From: Bowmanella yangjiangensis
Lineage (GTDB): Bacteria; Pseudomonadota; Gammaproteobacteria; Enterobacterales; Alteromonadaceae
Direction: 5' to 3'
DNA: 64,000 nt
Assembly (NCBI RefSeq): GCF_017255015.1
Contig: NZ_JAFKCS010000012.1
Span: 35,646 to 99,645 of the forward strand
The notes under the pieces were generated by a model. That model worked only from the letters and a program-made list of their open reading frames with translations, made no database searches and was not told the origin of the DNA. Shown here one piece after another: positions 16,566 through 25,243 of this stretch (position 1 is its first letter; each line of letters starts with the position of its first letter). The translations under genes were made by a program, and so were the position numbers.

Positions 16566-17783
16566 TTACCCCGCCAGCCAACCTAAACCCGCTAGCACCG
16601 CACAAGGTAGCACCAACCAGGCCGCAGACAGTCTGACAAACTGCAACAAAGCAAAAGCCAGCAGAGCTAATAAGGCGTCTTGCATGGATTGAATGGTCGC
16701 GCCAAACAAAGGGTTGATCAGCACCGCTAACAGCAGCCCTACCACGGCAGCATTAGCACCCAGCAGCCCCTGACGGGCCAGATGATGTTTTCGCAGCGTC
16801 GACCAGAATGGCAGGGCTCCTATGACCAGCAGACAGCCGGGCATAAAGATCCCCACCAGAGCAATCAAGGCTGCCAGCCAACCAGATGATGTCGCCGACG
16901 ATGAAGCACCAACAAAAGCAGCAAAAGTAAACAGCGGACCTGGCACAGCCTGCGCAGCACCATAACCGGCCAGGAAGGTATCCGGGCTTATTTGTTGTGG
17001 CACTAATTCGGCCTGCAGGAGCGGTAACACCACATGTCCACCGCCAAAAACCAGCGCCCCAGCCCGATAAACGCTGTCAAACAATGATAATAGCGGAACC
17101 TTGAACTGCTCTGCCATAAGCGGCAGTGTCAGCAACAATGCCATACAGAGCAGCAGCATCACCCCTCCTAAGGTTTTACTTAGGGGTACATTCAATTCGG
17201 TATTCTGCGCCCCGCCCACCACAGGTTTACCCCACCAAAAAGCTGACGCCGCAGCAACTACAATTACCAACAGTTGCATTTTACTGCCAGGCCAGAGCAG
17301 CAGTAAAAAACAGGCAGCCAGTGCAACAACACGACGAATAACGTCAGGACATAACGACCGCCCCATAGACAACACCGCATGGGCCACCACAGCCACTGCC
17401 AGCACTTTAAGTCCATGCAGCCAGTCCCATCCTAACACCAGCCCCAGGTCTTCCAAATGTAAAGCAAAAAAGGTCAGCAGCAACGCCGAGGGTAAGGTAA
17501 AGCCTAGCCAGGCCAGCAAGGCACCCCGCATTCCTCCCTTTAGTAAGCCAATAGCCATACCCACCTGACTGCTGGCCGGTCCGGGTAAGAACTGGCAAAG
17601 GGCGATAAGCTCCGCATAAGCCGACTCAGACAGCCATTTGCGTTTGTCGACAAACTCTGTGCGAAAAAATCCCAGATGGGCAACAGGGCCACCGAAGGAT
17701 GTCAGGCCCAGGCGTAAAAACACCCAGAACAATGTCCACATTGAAATACCAGCAAGCGATTGCTGAGAGGATGATGAATTCAC
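16566..17783 (-). CDS. chrA: Chromate transporter, two-domain CHR family
   Basis: Inner-membrane chromate efflux protein with two homologous CHR halves. The first carries LTSFGGPVAHLGFF and ALCQFLPGPASSQVGMAIG; the second carries FGGGHVVLPLLQAELV and GYGAAQAVPGPLFTFAAF. The 405-residue length and about ten hydrophobic segments fit ChrA. It starts with GTG. Members of this family expel chromate and may affect sulfate balance. It is divergent from an MDR oxidoreductase gene across 132 bp. Confidence 0.92.
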   Translation of the reverse strand: MNSSSSQQSLAGISMWTLFWVFLRLGLTSFGGPVAHLGFFRTEFVDKRKWLSESAYAELIALCQFLPGPASSQVGMAIGLLKGGMRGALLAWLGFTLPSALLLTFFALHLEDLGLVLGWDWLHGLKVLAVAVVAHAVLSMGRSLCPDVIRRVVALAACFLLLLWPGSKMQLLVIVVAAASAFWWGKPVVGGAQNTELNVPLSKTLGGVMLLLCMALLLTLPLMAEQFKVPLLSLFDSVYRAGALVFGGGHVVLPLLQAELVPQQISPDTFLAGYGAAQAVPGPLFTFAAFVGASSSATSSGWLAALIALVGIFMPGCLLVIGALPFWSTLRKHHLARQGLLGANAAVVGLLLAVLINPLFGATIQSMQDALLALLAFALLQFVRLSAAWLVLPCAVLAGLGWLAG

Positions 17784-17915
17784 AGTTGGTAGTCCAGAGC
17801 AGTATGACGCCTACTATAGATTGTGCCGCACTGGCGAACAACAGGCGTTCAACCTTTGACCTGTGGCGGGCTTAGCCGTTAATCTGCCAGCATAAAAACA
17901 ACAACAGGAACCTTT

Positions 17916-18941
17916 ATGTCCGACACTAATCTCGGCTTCGCCCTTAAGTTGCTGGATGATACCCAGGCCCCTTTCCACCAGCGCTTATCTCTGCACGAGA
18001 AGCCCGTCCCCACGCCACAAAAAGGCCAAGTGTTGGTCAAGATACTGGCATCGCCGGTGAATCCGTCAGATTTAGTTTATTTGCGAGGCCAATATGGATT
18101 GCCGCCGCAAGCGAATGCCTATGCAGGCTTTGAAGGCTGCGGACTGGTTATCAAAGCCAATGCCGGCTTGTATGGAAAATGGTTGGTCGGCAAACGTGTG
18201 GCACTCTCGGCCCAACCCGGTCAGGACGGTTTATGGGCCAAATATGCCTGTACACTGGCTAGTTACTGTTTGCCACTACGCGACAGCATCAGCAACGCAC
18301 AAGGGGCGACCCTTATTGTGAATCCCTTAACCTCTATCTGCTTAGTGGAACGTGCCCGGCAACTCGACGCCCGCGCTATCGTCATCAATGCGGCGGCCAG
18401 CCAGGTAGGAAAAGGACTCATTCGTTACGCCCAAACGCAGGGTATGAAAACCATTGCCACCGTGCGCAGTCAACCCAATCTGGAGGTGTTACGTAAGTTG
18501 GGTGCTGATTATGCCTTGTTAACCACTGAGCCCGATTTTAATCAGCAACTTAAAGACGCCGTGGAAGCTTGTGGCGCTTCGGTTTTAATGGATGCGGTTG
18601 CTGACCAGGATACCGCGCTTTTACTTAGGCAGATGCCAAGCGGCAGCACGGCCATTGTATACGGCAGGCTGGAAGAGAGTCAGGATCCTCTGGGTGGTAA
18701 GTTCAGTGTAGCTGATGTGATTTTTCGCGACGTGCGTATTGAAGGCTTCTGGCTGGCTCGTACCCTGAAAAAAGCCCCGATTTGGCAGGTGATAAAATTA
18801 AACAGAAAAGTGCAGCAACTCTTCAGTGACGGCACCTTTAACACGGATATCTACGCGCAAACTGGTTTCGATGGCTTCGTCACAGCACTGGAACACTACG
18901 CGGCGCACAAAAGTGACGGCAAGGTCATTCTCTGCCCCTAA
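17916..18941 (+). CDS. MDR-family oxidoreductase (quinone/enoyl reductase-like)
   Basis: A 341-residue zinc-free medium-chain reductase. Visible are ILASPVNPSDLVYLRGQYG, typical of enoyl-thioester reductase and quinone reductase members, and the Rossmann-region VINAAASQVGKGLIRYAQ. Substrate unknown. RBS AGGAA precedes the ATG. It is divergent from chrA and convergent with the small secreted protein gene at 18975. Confidence 0.88.
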   Translation: MSDTNLGFALKLLDDTQAPFHQRLSLHEKPVPTPQKGQVLVKILASPVNPSDLVYLRGQYGLPPQANAYAGFEGCGLVIKANAGLYGKWLVGKRVALSAQPGQDGLWAKYACTLASYCLPLRDSISNAQGATLIVNPLTSICLVERARQLDARAIVINAAASQVGKGLIRYAQTQGMKTIATVRSQPNLEVLRKLGADYALLTTEPDFNQQLKDAVEACGASVLMDAVADQDTALLLRQMPSGSTAIVYGRLEESQDPLGGKFSVADVIFRDVRIEGFWLARTLKKAPIWQVIKLNRKVQQLFSDGTFNTDIYAQTGFDGFVTALEHYAAHKSDGKVILCP

Positions 18942-18974
18942 ACCATGCCGTCTTTGCGAGGTAAACGGCTGGCG

Positions 18975-19367
18975 TCAGGGCAGACGCTGCCATACTTCAT
19001 GTTCAACCAACTGACCATCCTGCCAGCGATTTTTCTGCCAGAGATCACCTTCCAGTTGGTAATCAAACTGGTACTTCCCGTCAGCAGGAACTGGGTATGA
19101 GGTGTGCACTGGGCGCTCGGTGTAAGTTTTATCATTGGCTTCGAAGTTGCCGGCACCCGCTGCCCAGAATTTCCCATCGGACATGGTGATAAAGCTGAAG
19201 TGATTGTCTGACACGACTTTGATAGCAGTTAACTTCAAGCCTTCATAGTCAATTTTTTGCCCCTGCTCATTCACATAAAACCCAGACTTGAGCTGCCAGC
19301 TGCCCTTTAGCGGATGCGCCATCACACTGCTTGCCATTAATGCGCAGAATAAAATCAGATACTTCAT
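18975..19367 (-). CDS. Secreted lipocalin-like small protein
   Basis: 130 residues with a clear signal peptide (MKYLILFCALMASSVMA, cleavage before HPLKG). The mature part begins GSWQLKSGFYVNEQGQ, a pattern like lipocalin-type beta-barrel proteins of the DUF4488 kind. It starts 1 bp after the RidA-like gene, whose last codons provide its AAGGAG ribosome site, so the two are translationally coupled. Function unknown. Confidence 0.7.
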   Translation of the reverse strand: MKYLILFCALMASSVMAHPLKGSWQLKSGFYVNEQGQKIDYEGLKLTAIKVVSDNHFSFITMSDGKFWAAGAGNFEANDKTYTERPVHTSYPVPADGKYQFDYQLEGDLWQKNRWQDGQLVEHEVWQRLP

Positions 19368-19368
19368 T

Positions 19369-19821
19369 TTAGTTGTCTCCTTGTACGGGAAGTAAAACCT
19401 GCACTTCTACTTCAATCAAAAACTCTTGCAGATAAAGCCGCTCCACCTGCACCCAGGTTGCACTGGGATAATTGCCTTGGGTAAAGAATGCCTTTCTCTC
19501 ATCCTGTAATGTCTTCAGCTTGTCGATATCCCGGGTGTAGATGGTTTCCCGGACAATAGCCCGAGTGTCTGTGCCGTAGTCGGCGAGAATATTGCTGATA
19601 CTCTGGTAACAACTTTTCAGTTGCGCCGACATATCCTCCCCCGATCCGACGATACCCGACAGATACAATTGATTACCGACTCTGCTAACCGCACTTATAC
19701 CTAAGTCCCGCTCAAAAGGGGCGTAGTGCTTGCGTTCAATCTCCTGCGAGGTCGGCAGGCTCTGACACCCCCCTACACACAAGGCGGCACACAGCCAGCT
19801 AAAAATGAACCATTTAGACAT
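19369..19821 (-). CDS. RidA/YjgF-family lipoprotein
   Basis: The N-terminus is a lipoprotein signal (FIFSWLCAALCVGGC, lipobox ending at Cys). The rest is a RidA/YER057c fold with LYLSGIVGSGEDMSAQ and a C-terminal SATWVQVERLY segment. RidA enzymes hydrolyse reactive enamines, normally in the cytoplasm; an exported, lipid-anchored copy is unusual, and the usual catalytic Arg context is replaced, so activity is uncertain. The ATG at 19821 has a strong GGGAGG site; an upstream in-frame start at 19875 lacks one. Confidence 0.8.
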   Translation of the reverse strand: MSKWFIFSWLCAALCVGGCQSLPTSQEIERKHYAPFERDLGISAVSRVGNQLYLSGIVGSGEDMSAQLKSCYQSISNILADYGTDTRAIVRETIYTRDIDKLKTLQDERKAFFTQGNYPSATWVQVERLYLQEFLIEVEVQVLLPVQGDN

Positions 19822-19894
19822 TCCAATCCTCCCAGCAAAAAGAGGATGGATACACAAGATGTTCCAACCGAACAACTAAATCAATCTTATTTTG

Positions 19895-20785
19895 TTATGA
19901 ACTAACATGAAGAATTTCTGATTGGACAGATGGGTCAGAGCCATTGGACTTCAGCAACAGGTAAATATCGGTCTGCGCCTGACTGACAGGTACATCAGGA
20001 TAAAAGCTTAGGCGCTGCAAAAACAACGGATAGTTTCCCGCCTGACGGGCTTGTTCTGGCAACCAGTGGCCATACAGATAACGAATAGCCTCTTCCAGTT
20101 GCTGGTCTCCCCCTTTGACACTCAGCCTGGCATAAGTACCAGCAGGTAGTTCAGTGACATCTATTTCGTCACTTGCCGGCCCCCGATATTCGCAGGCCAA
20201 TCCAAAGCGGTAATCCTCTGGAGGGGTTTCTGACGGATCATCGTAAAGTAAGTTGAAGGTAGCGCTTTTAGCCGGTGGCAGTTGGTTGGCCTTACGCCAG
20301 GCAATAAAGCGCTGGATACTTTGTCCCAGTAAATGGGGAGCCCCTTGATGGACCAGTAATGCAACAGGGGTAGTTGTGCGCTGCACGAGTTGAACCTGAA
20401 AGTCCGATGTGGATGTCATGATGGTTTCCTTCTGTGGATAGTGGTGCCACCAATGCCAGTCCGGATTTTGACGAAAAGCAGAGGGACTCAGCCCACTGAC
20501 CAGTCTAAAAGCCCTGGAGAAGCCTTCCAGACTCTGGTAACCGTTATCCAGCGCAATACAGGTAATACTCATTTGCGGACGAAAGGCTAACTGCCAAGTA
20601 GCGCGTTTCAGGCGGGCTTGGCGAATATAGGCACTAAGCCCTAACCCCATTTGCGCAGAGAACAAGCGGTGAAAGTGAAAAGGCGACTGATAGGCCAGAC
20701 GGCATAATTCCTCGAGTCTGAGTTCTTGGCTCAAATGACAGTCGATATATTCACAGACGACTTGCAGATTCGGCATAGGCGGCAC
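19895..20785 (-). CDS. AraC-family regulator with GyrI-like effector domain
   Basis: Residues 1-110 contain two AraC helix-turn-helix units (LEELCRLAYQSPFHFHRLF and CIALDNGYQSLEGFSRAF). The C-terminal ~150 residues are a GyrI-like small-molecule-binding domain with the closing WLPEQARQAG and YLLL strand patterns, as in Rob and related regulators. The GTG at 20785 or ATG at 20776 are both possible. Ligand unknown; domains of this type often bind hydrophobic cations. Confidence 0.9.
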   Translation of the reverse strand: MPPMPNLQVVCEYIDCHLSQELRLEELCRLAYQSPFHFHRLFSAQMGLGLSAYIRQARLKRATWQLAFRPQMSITCIALDNGYQSLEGFSRAFRLVSGLSPSAFRQNPDWHWWHHYPQKETIMTSTSDFQVQLVQRTTTPVALLVHQGAPHLLGQSIQRFIAWRKANQLPPAKSATFNLLYDDPSETPPEDYRFGLACEYRGPASDEIDVTELPAGTYARLSVKGGDQQLEEAIRYLYGHWLPEQARQAGNYPLFLQRLSFYPDVPVSQAQTDIYLLLKSNGSDPSVQSEILHVSS

Positions 20786-20848
20786 TCATTAGATTTGTAT
20801 AGAGCTTACCCATGCCCGGTAAACGTCGCTTGACCATTCTTGCGCAAT

Positions 20849-21682
20849 TCAAGCAACGGGCAAATCAGCTCGTGCACCCCATTCCGTCCAGGAGCCGTCA
20901 TAAAGTGTCAGGTTGCGGTGCCCGCAAGCATAGGCTGCCATCAATAGCACACAAGCCGTCACACCAGAGCCACAGCTGCACACCAGTTGTTTTTCCTGGG
21001 TAAGCCCTTGTGCTGCAAACTGTTCCTGCAGTTGCGCAGGTGGCAGCAGACAGCCCTGTTCCTGCAACAGGGTAAAAGGTAAATTCGCAGAACCGGGAAT
21101 ATGACCTGAGCGCAGACCTGCCCGTGGCTCCGGCTGCGTGCCTTCGAAGCGACCTGCACTACGGGCATCCAGTACCAGATAATCACCGCGCCCACTAGCA
21201 GTCAGCAGCTGCTCTGCGGTAATAAGTGCGTTCTCCTGCATCTGCGCCTGATATAGCTTGCCTTGGCCGGGCAGTGCGTATTCATTCGCCAGAGCCCCGC
21301 TTTCAGCCTGCCACTTAGGCAAACCACCATCCAAAACATAGACTTTGTCGTGCCCCATGCATTTGAACATCCACCAGGCACGGGGGGCCGAATAAAGGCC
21401 TATATTGTCATACACCACGATCAGGCTGTTATTGTCGATCCCAAGCTCGCCCACCAATTGGGCAAACAGCGAAGCATCCGGCATGGTATGCGGCAGGGGC
21501 GAGTGAGGCTGACAAACCACCTTATCAATATCAAAGCGCAGGGCCCCTGCAATACAACACAGGTCGGGGCTCGCGGCCTGGCCAGGTAACGGCATACTGG
21601 CATCCAGCAACACCAGATTGGTATCTTTGCGGTGTGCAGCAAGCCATTCGGTACTCACCGTTACCTGATTGTTCAACATCAT
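20849..21682 (-). CDS. sseA: 3-mercaptopyruvate/thiosulfate sulfurtransferase
   Basis: Two tandem rhodanese domains in 277 residues. The catalytic loop of the second is CGSGVTAC, the form typical of mercaptopyruvate sulfurtransferases rather than thiosulfate-specific enzymes. The inactive first domain contains VYDNIGLYSAPRAWWMF. It transfers sulfur from 3-mercaptopyruvate to thiol or cyanide acceptors in the cytoplasm. It lies 12 bp downstream of a lipoprotein gene on the same strand. Confidence 0.92.
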   Translation of the reverse strand: MMLNNQVTVSTEWLAAHRKDTNLVLLDASMPLPGQAASPDLCCIAGALRFDIDKVVCQPHSPLPHTMPDASLFAQLVGELGIDNNSLIVVYDNIGLYSAPRAWWMFKCMGHDKVYVLDGGLPKWQAESGALANEYALPGQGKLYQAQMQENALITAEQLLTASGRGDYLVLDARSAGRFEGTQPEPRAGLRSGHIPGSANLPFTLLQEQGCLLPPAQLQEQFAAQGLTQEKQLVCSCGSGVTACVLLMAAYACGHRNLTLYDGSWTEWGARADLPVA

Positions 21683-21694
21683 CTACTCCAACAC

Positions 21695-22435
21695 TTAGCT
21701 ACTGGGCTCACCCCGGTTATCTACCGGGTTAACCACAAATTCAACCTGCAGAGGGCCGCCCTGAGTCAGCACCTTACACAGGTTGTCCGGGCTATGTTGA
21801 CAGATGCCCATATGGGTGCGACGTTGTCCGTCCAGCACAAACAACGTCAGGTAATACCCTTGCTCCGGATCCAGTTTGATATTCTGGCCCAGCACAAAAT
21901 CCTGCTGGGTCACAAACTCCTGTACGTGACTGAAGTTGTCAATAACCAGACTGTCGACCCGTTCGGCGGCTTTGTCTGCGATACGCGGGTCATACTTGAA
22001 GAGAGTGAGTTCCAGGCGCAGCCCGTCAAATGAACCTACGCGCTTTGGAATAATGAATTCACCGACTACCTGCGCTGCGACAGGGTTGACCACCATAGAC
22101 ACTTCTTTACAGCGCTCCAGGCTTTGACCTTTTTGGTCCAACAGCATGGCTTCACTGCCCGCCCCACTGCCTTTAGTCCACCAGATCAGGCTGGCGCCCT
22201 GATATTTCGCACCGCTGGCACTAGCGGTGATTTGCATAGCATGAATATGCTGTTTGTATCTGATACTGGCTTGCTGCTCAGAGGTATAAGCAGCCTCAAC
22301 CATTTCACCGCTGTCGCAGAGGTATGAAACCGAAGGCAGGAAGTCCTTTACCGCAGCTTCGGACGGCGTCTTATCGGCCTGGCTACAAGCGAATAATAAT
22401 GGGGTAATGGCCAACCAAATTAATCTGTTGCGCAT
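21695..22435 (-). CDS. Lipoprotein with MliC-like lysozyme-inhibitor domain
   Basis: A lipobox signal (WLAITPLLFAC, Cys at about residue 17) precedes an MliC/PliC-like segment: YLCDSGEMVEAAYT, then SASGAKYQGASLIWWTKG, and a closing Cys (ERCKEV). In MliC these residues occupy the lysozyme active site. The C-terminal ~120 residues form a second beta-rich domain of unknown type with a conserved-looking HMGICQHSPDNLCK. At 246 residues it is about twice the usual MliC length. Probably co-transcribed with sseA. Confidence 0.65.
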   Translation of the reverse strand: MRNRLIWLAITPLLFACSQADKTPSEAAVKDFLPSVSYLCDSGEMVEAAYTSEQQASIRYKQHIHAMQITASASGAKYQGASLIWWTKGSGAGSEAMLLDQKGQSLERCKEVSMVVNPVAAQVVGEFIIPKRVGSFDGLRLELTLFKYDPRIADKAAERVDSLVIDNFSHVQEFVTQQDFVLGQNIKLDPEQGYYLTLFVLDGQRRTHMGICQHSPDNLCKVLTQGGPLQVEFVVNPVDNRGEPSS

Positions 22436-22470
22436 GGAATGCTCCTTGTCTCAGACAGAGACCCAATCTA

Positions 22471-22869
22471 TCACAACCAGTGTAAACCGTCATAGGGATG
22501 CTGACGCAGGCTATGCAGACGGCTGGCTAGGTCGCCCACATGCGCCTCCAGTTTATGGCCGTCAGGATCCAGAAAATACAGTGATTCCCCCTCACTACTA
22601 TTGTCTTTCCACAAGCTTGTACCCGCTTGCTGCAAACGCTGGCAAAACGGTTCGAAGTCAACTCTATCCAAACTAAAGGCCAGATGCGTGTAATCTTGCG
22701 CTGGCTCCGGCTTGTCCAATGACAAACACAGCCACAATTCTCCCAGGCTCAGATAGGCCCCTCGTTGCCAGCGCGCATGCCCCTTAAAACCAAGCAATAA
22801 GGTATAAAAATCTACCGAGCGCTGCACATCGGCAACGGCCAAGGTGATATGGTTTAGTCCTTTAAGCAT
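22471..22869 (-). CDS. FosA-like fosfomycin glutathione transferase (VOC fold)
   Basis: 132 residues. It matches the FosA pattern throughout: a metal His at 7 (GLNHITLAV), [21 protein letters not shown] with metal His 62, the potassium-site loop [10 protein letters not shown], and [10 protein letters not shown] with metal Glu 108, ending VGDLASRL. FosA adds glutathione to fosfomycin using Mn2+ and K+. The ATG at 22869 gives the standard MLKGLNH start; an upstream in-frame ATG is less likely. Resistance activity is inferred from residue conservation, not shown. Confidence 0.85.
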   Translation of the reverse strand: MLKGLNHITLAVADVQRSVDFYTLLLGFKGHARWQRGAYLSLGELWLCLSLDKPEPAQDYTHLAFSLDRVDFEPFCQRLQQAGTSLWKDNSSEGESLYFLDPDGHKLEAHVGDLASRLHSLRQHPYDGLHWL

Positions 22870-22931
22870 TATCAGACAGATGATCTCTAGGTGGCACCAA
22901 GCTAACCTGCACGCCATCTCCAGGCAAGGAT

Positions 22932-23510
22932 TTACTTACCTTGCAATCCCTGCTGTTTGGCTTGTGTCAGCCAATTGGTTTTCTGCTTATCCGTGGCACT
23001 GATCATAGGGCCAAGCAAGTGCTGGCTGGTACAGCGGATGCCACAAAATTCCAAGGTGGTAATTTTAAGCTGTTTAACCGCCGGAGCACCTTGCCACCAG
23101 CGAAAATACCAGGGTGGGGTATCCATAGTCAGCACCAGACTGGCGGTTTTACCTGTGAGTAATTTTTTCTGCACGCTCATACCCTTTTCAAAACGAAACG
23201 CAAAACCGGGTAACAAGGTGCGGTCAAATAAACCTTTAAACTTGGCGGGCAGCCCGCCCCACCATACCGGGCTATACACTACCAGGTGCTCCGCCCACCT
23301 CAGCTGCTGTTGGAAACGCTCAAGACAATCTTCCAGCGGTTGTACCTGCGCATAACCTTGGCTTAAGTCCGGGTTAAACTCCATGGCAGACAGCAAGCAC
23401 AGCTGCACCTCATGGTCTTCAGCTGCCCCAGCCTGATAAGACAAAGCTAAAGATTCACTGAAACTACCGGCTTTGGGGCTACCGCTAATAACCAGAATTC
23501 GCTTTTTCAC
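22932..23510 (-). CDS. NAD(P)H-dependent flavodoxin-fold oxidoreductase
   Basis: A flavodoxin-like quinone reductase of the KefF/MdaB type, about 192 residues. The FMN-loop [14 protein letters not shown] is near the N-terminus, and [21 protein letters not shown] matches the family's substrate and FMN contacts. The GTG at 23510 has an AAAGGAG site at ideal spacing; an ATG further upstream lacks one. It lies directly downstream of a MerR regulator gene on the same strand, which likely controls it. Confidence 0.88.
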   Translation of the reverse strand: MKKRILVISGSPKAGSFSESLALSYQAGAAEDHEVQLCLLSAMEFNPDLSQGYAQVQPLEDCLERFQQQLRWAEHLVVYSPVWWGGLPAKFKGLFDRTLLPGFAFRFEKGMSVQKKLLTGKTASLVLTMDTPPWYFRWWQGAPAVKQLKITTLEFCGIRCTSQHLLGPMISATDKQKTNWLTQAKQQGLQGK

Positions 23511-23554
23511 ACTAACTCCTTTGGTAAACAAAGGGGCAGTCTAGCGTCTCCCCT

Positions 23555-23911
23555 TTAGGGCAGAGTCAAGGGACAGTGGCCGATCTCCTCACAACAGGCG
23601 TCCAGTCGTTGAATACGTATCTGAGTTTGCCGAATCTGTGCTTCCATCTCACCGCGAATATCTAGCAAAAATTGCCGTATACCCTGCCAGTCGGGGGCTC
23701 CACTGCGAGTTTGCATCACAGGCTGCAAACGACTCAAACTGATACCTAGCCGCCGGGCCTCCCGAATCAAATGCAAGGCATCAATATGGGATGATTCATA
23801 TACCCGGTATTTACCCTGCCGTTTAGGTGGCGCAATCAGGCCTTTCTCTTCGTATAGCCTTATGGCCTTGATGGACAGACCGGTCAGACTGGCCACTTTT
23901 CCTATATACAT
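23555..23911 (-). CDS. MerR-family transcriptional regulator
   Basis: A 118-residue MerR protein with the N-terminal winged helix (YIGKVASLTGLSIKAIRLYEEKGLI) and a coiled-coil dimer helix toward the C-terminus. Two cysteines in the tail (DACCEEIGHC) could bind metal or act as redox sensor. It precedes the flavodoxin-fold oxidoreductase gene, consistent with redox-responsive control of that gene. Confidence 0.9.
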   Translation of the reverse strand: MYIGKVASLTGLSIKAIRLYEEKGLIAPPKRQGKYRVYESSHIDALHLIREARRLGISLSRLQPVMQTRSGAPDWQGIRQFLLDIRGEMEAQIRQTQIRIQRLDACCEEIGHCPLTLP

Positions 23912-24007
23912 AGCGATTCCTTAGTCGGGTCGGTATTATGCGTAATCAATAGGGCGGTGAAAAACAGATTCTTCGCCAGCATTCGAGCGGCCTATACCCA
24001 AGTTCAG

Positions 24008-24748
24008 TTAAACAGCGCGAAGGCATTGAAAGCACACCACGGGTTTGTATTGAATAAAGGCATTCCAATAGTCAGACAGGTAATCAGCCTGGGCCGCGGG
24101 GGACACCTGAGGATTCAGCCATTGCAAATCTTCAAGTCCCGCCTGGTTAAACGCTTGTTCATGAGTTGCGCGACTAAGATGGTAGTTAGTCACGGTAATC
24201 ATCTGATCGCCGGGCAGAAAGAAATGGTAGCGCAGCGGCATACCTTCCTCACAAGGCGCGGGGTCGCGGGTAAATCCATAAGGCCGCATACTTAGCAGCT
24301 CACCACTGTAGTCCGGGTTGCTGTTAATACCGATAAAACGCCCGCCCGGTCTCAGATGCCTGGCAACCGTCTGGCACATCTGTTGAAGGTCTTGCGCGGA
24401 TTGCGCATAGTTGAGCAGGTAACTGGCAAACACCAGATCGAATTGTTGAGACAACTGCAAATCCCGCACATCACAACGGATAAAATCAAGACCTAGTGGG
24501 CGTTTCATCTCTTGTTGCTGAGCCAGGCTGATCATGGCCGACGAGATATCTACCCCCACCACTTTCTTCGCCCCACGATAGCGCAACATTCGGGTATGAA
24601 ACCCTTCACCACAAGCAAGATCCAATGCGCTTTGGCCGCTTAAATCACCCACCAGCTCGGATAACATAAACATTTCAATATGCTGTCGCCAGGGTTGCAA
24701 TTTAGCCCTGCGATACTCATCGGCGATACCGTCATAGTCTGTGGTCAT
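24008..24748 (-). CDS. Class I SAM-dependent methyltransferase
   Basis: Rossmann-type methyltransferase with the SAM loop ALDLACGEGFHTRML, then VVGVDISSAM and LVFASYLLNYA. The C-terminal part carries aromatic-rich substrate-side strands. Substrate unknown. ATG at 24748 is chosen; an upstream GTG at 24766 is possible and neither has a strong ribosome site. It stands alone. Confidence 0.85.
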   Translation of the reverse strand: MTTDYDGIADEYRRAKLQPWRQHIEMFMLSELVGDLSGQSALDLACGEGFHTRMLRYRGAKKVVGVDISSAMISLAQQQEMKRPLGLDFIRCDVRDLQLSQQFDLVFASYLLNYAQSAQDLQQMCQTVARHLRPGGRFIGINSNPDYSGELLSMRPYGFTRDPAPCEEGMPLRYHFFLPGDQMITVTNYHLSRATHEQAFNQAGLEDLQWLNPQVSPAAQADYLSDYWNAFIQYKPVVCFQCLRAV

Positions 24749-24819
24749 AATGGGAGCGGCCGGCACATCCTTGTCAACGACTAGCTCAGAGTATGTTGGG
24801 CGAAATGCGGATACGCAAA

Positions 24820-25236
24820 TTACCCAGCAAGAATTGTCGGGCCTTTAAGTTCTATCAGGTTGTTGTCTGGATCTCTAAAGTACAAGGACAAGCCATTGCC
24901 TTCAGCGCCAAAGTTTATGCTGGCAGGGCCCAGCGGGCTAATCCCAAAACCCGCCAAATGCGCCACCAGCCCGGCTTCATCAAAAGGGTCAATGCGCAAA
25001 CAGAAATGATCAACATTGTGCCCTTCCTGACCGGGGCCCACTCCCCCTTGCTGTCCTAATTTGCCGTCCAGGCTAATCAGATCAATCAGACAAGTGCCGG
25101 CACGCAGATGCACTAAGCCCAAGTGTGCTTGCCGCTTGACCACGTCACAGCCGAGCACCAACTGGTAAAAACGGATACTGCGGTCTAAATCCACCACCCG
25201 CAGTACCACGTGATCTATACCCCGAATACTAAACAT
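24820..25236 (-). CDS. VOC-family protein (glyoxalase/dioxygenase fold)
   Basis: One VOC module pair in about 138 residues: GIDHVVLRVVDLDRSIRFY, NVDHFCLRI and LYFRDPDNNLIEL give the His, His and Glu of the usual metal site. Several in-frame starts (25242, 25239, 25236) lie close together; 25236 has the best ribosome-site spacing. It begins a few bases after the prpE stop and is probably co-transcribed with it. Substrate unknown. Confidence 0.85.
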   Translation of the reverse strand: MFSIRGIDHVVLRVVDLDRSIRFYQLVLGCDVVKRQAHLGLVHLRAGTCLIDLISLDGKLGQQGGVGPGQEGHNVDHFCLRIDPFDEAGLVAHLAGFGISPLGPASINFGAEGNGLSLYFRDPDNNLIELKGPTILAG

Positions 25237-25243
25237 CATCACC

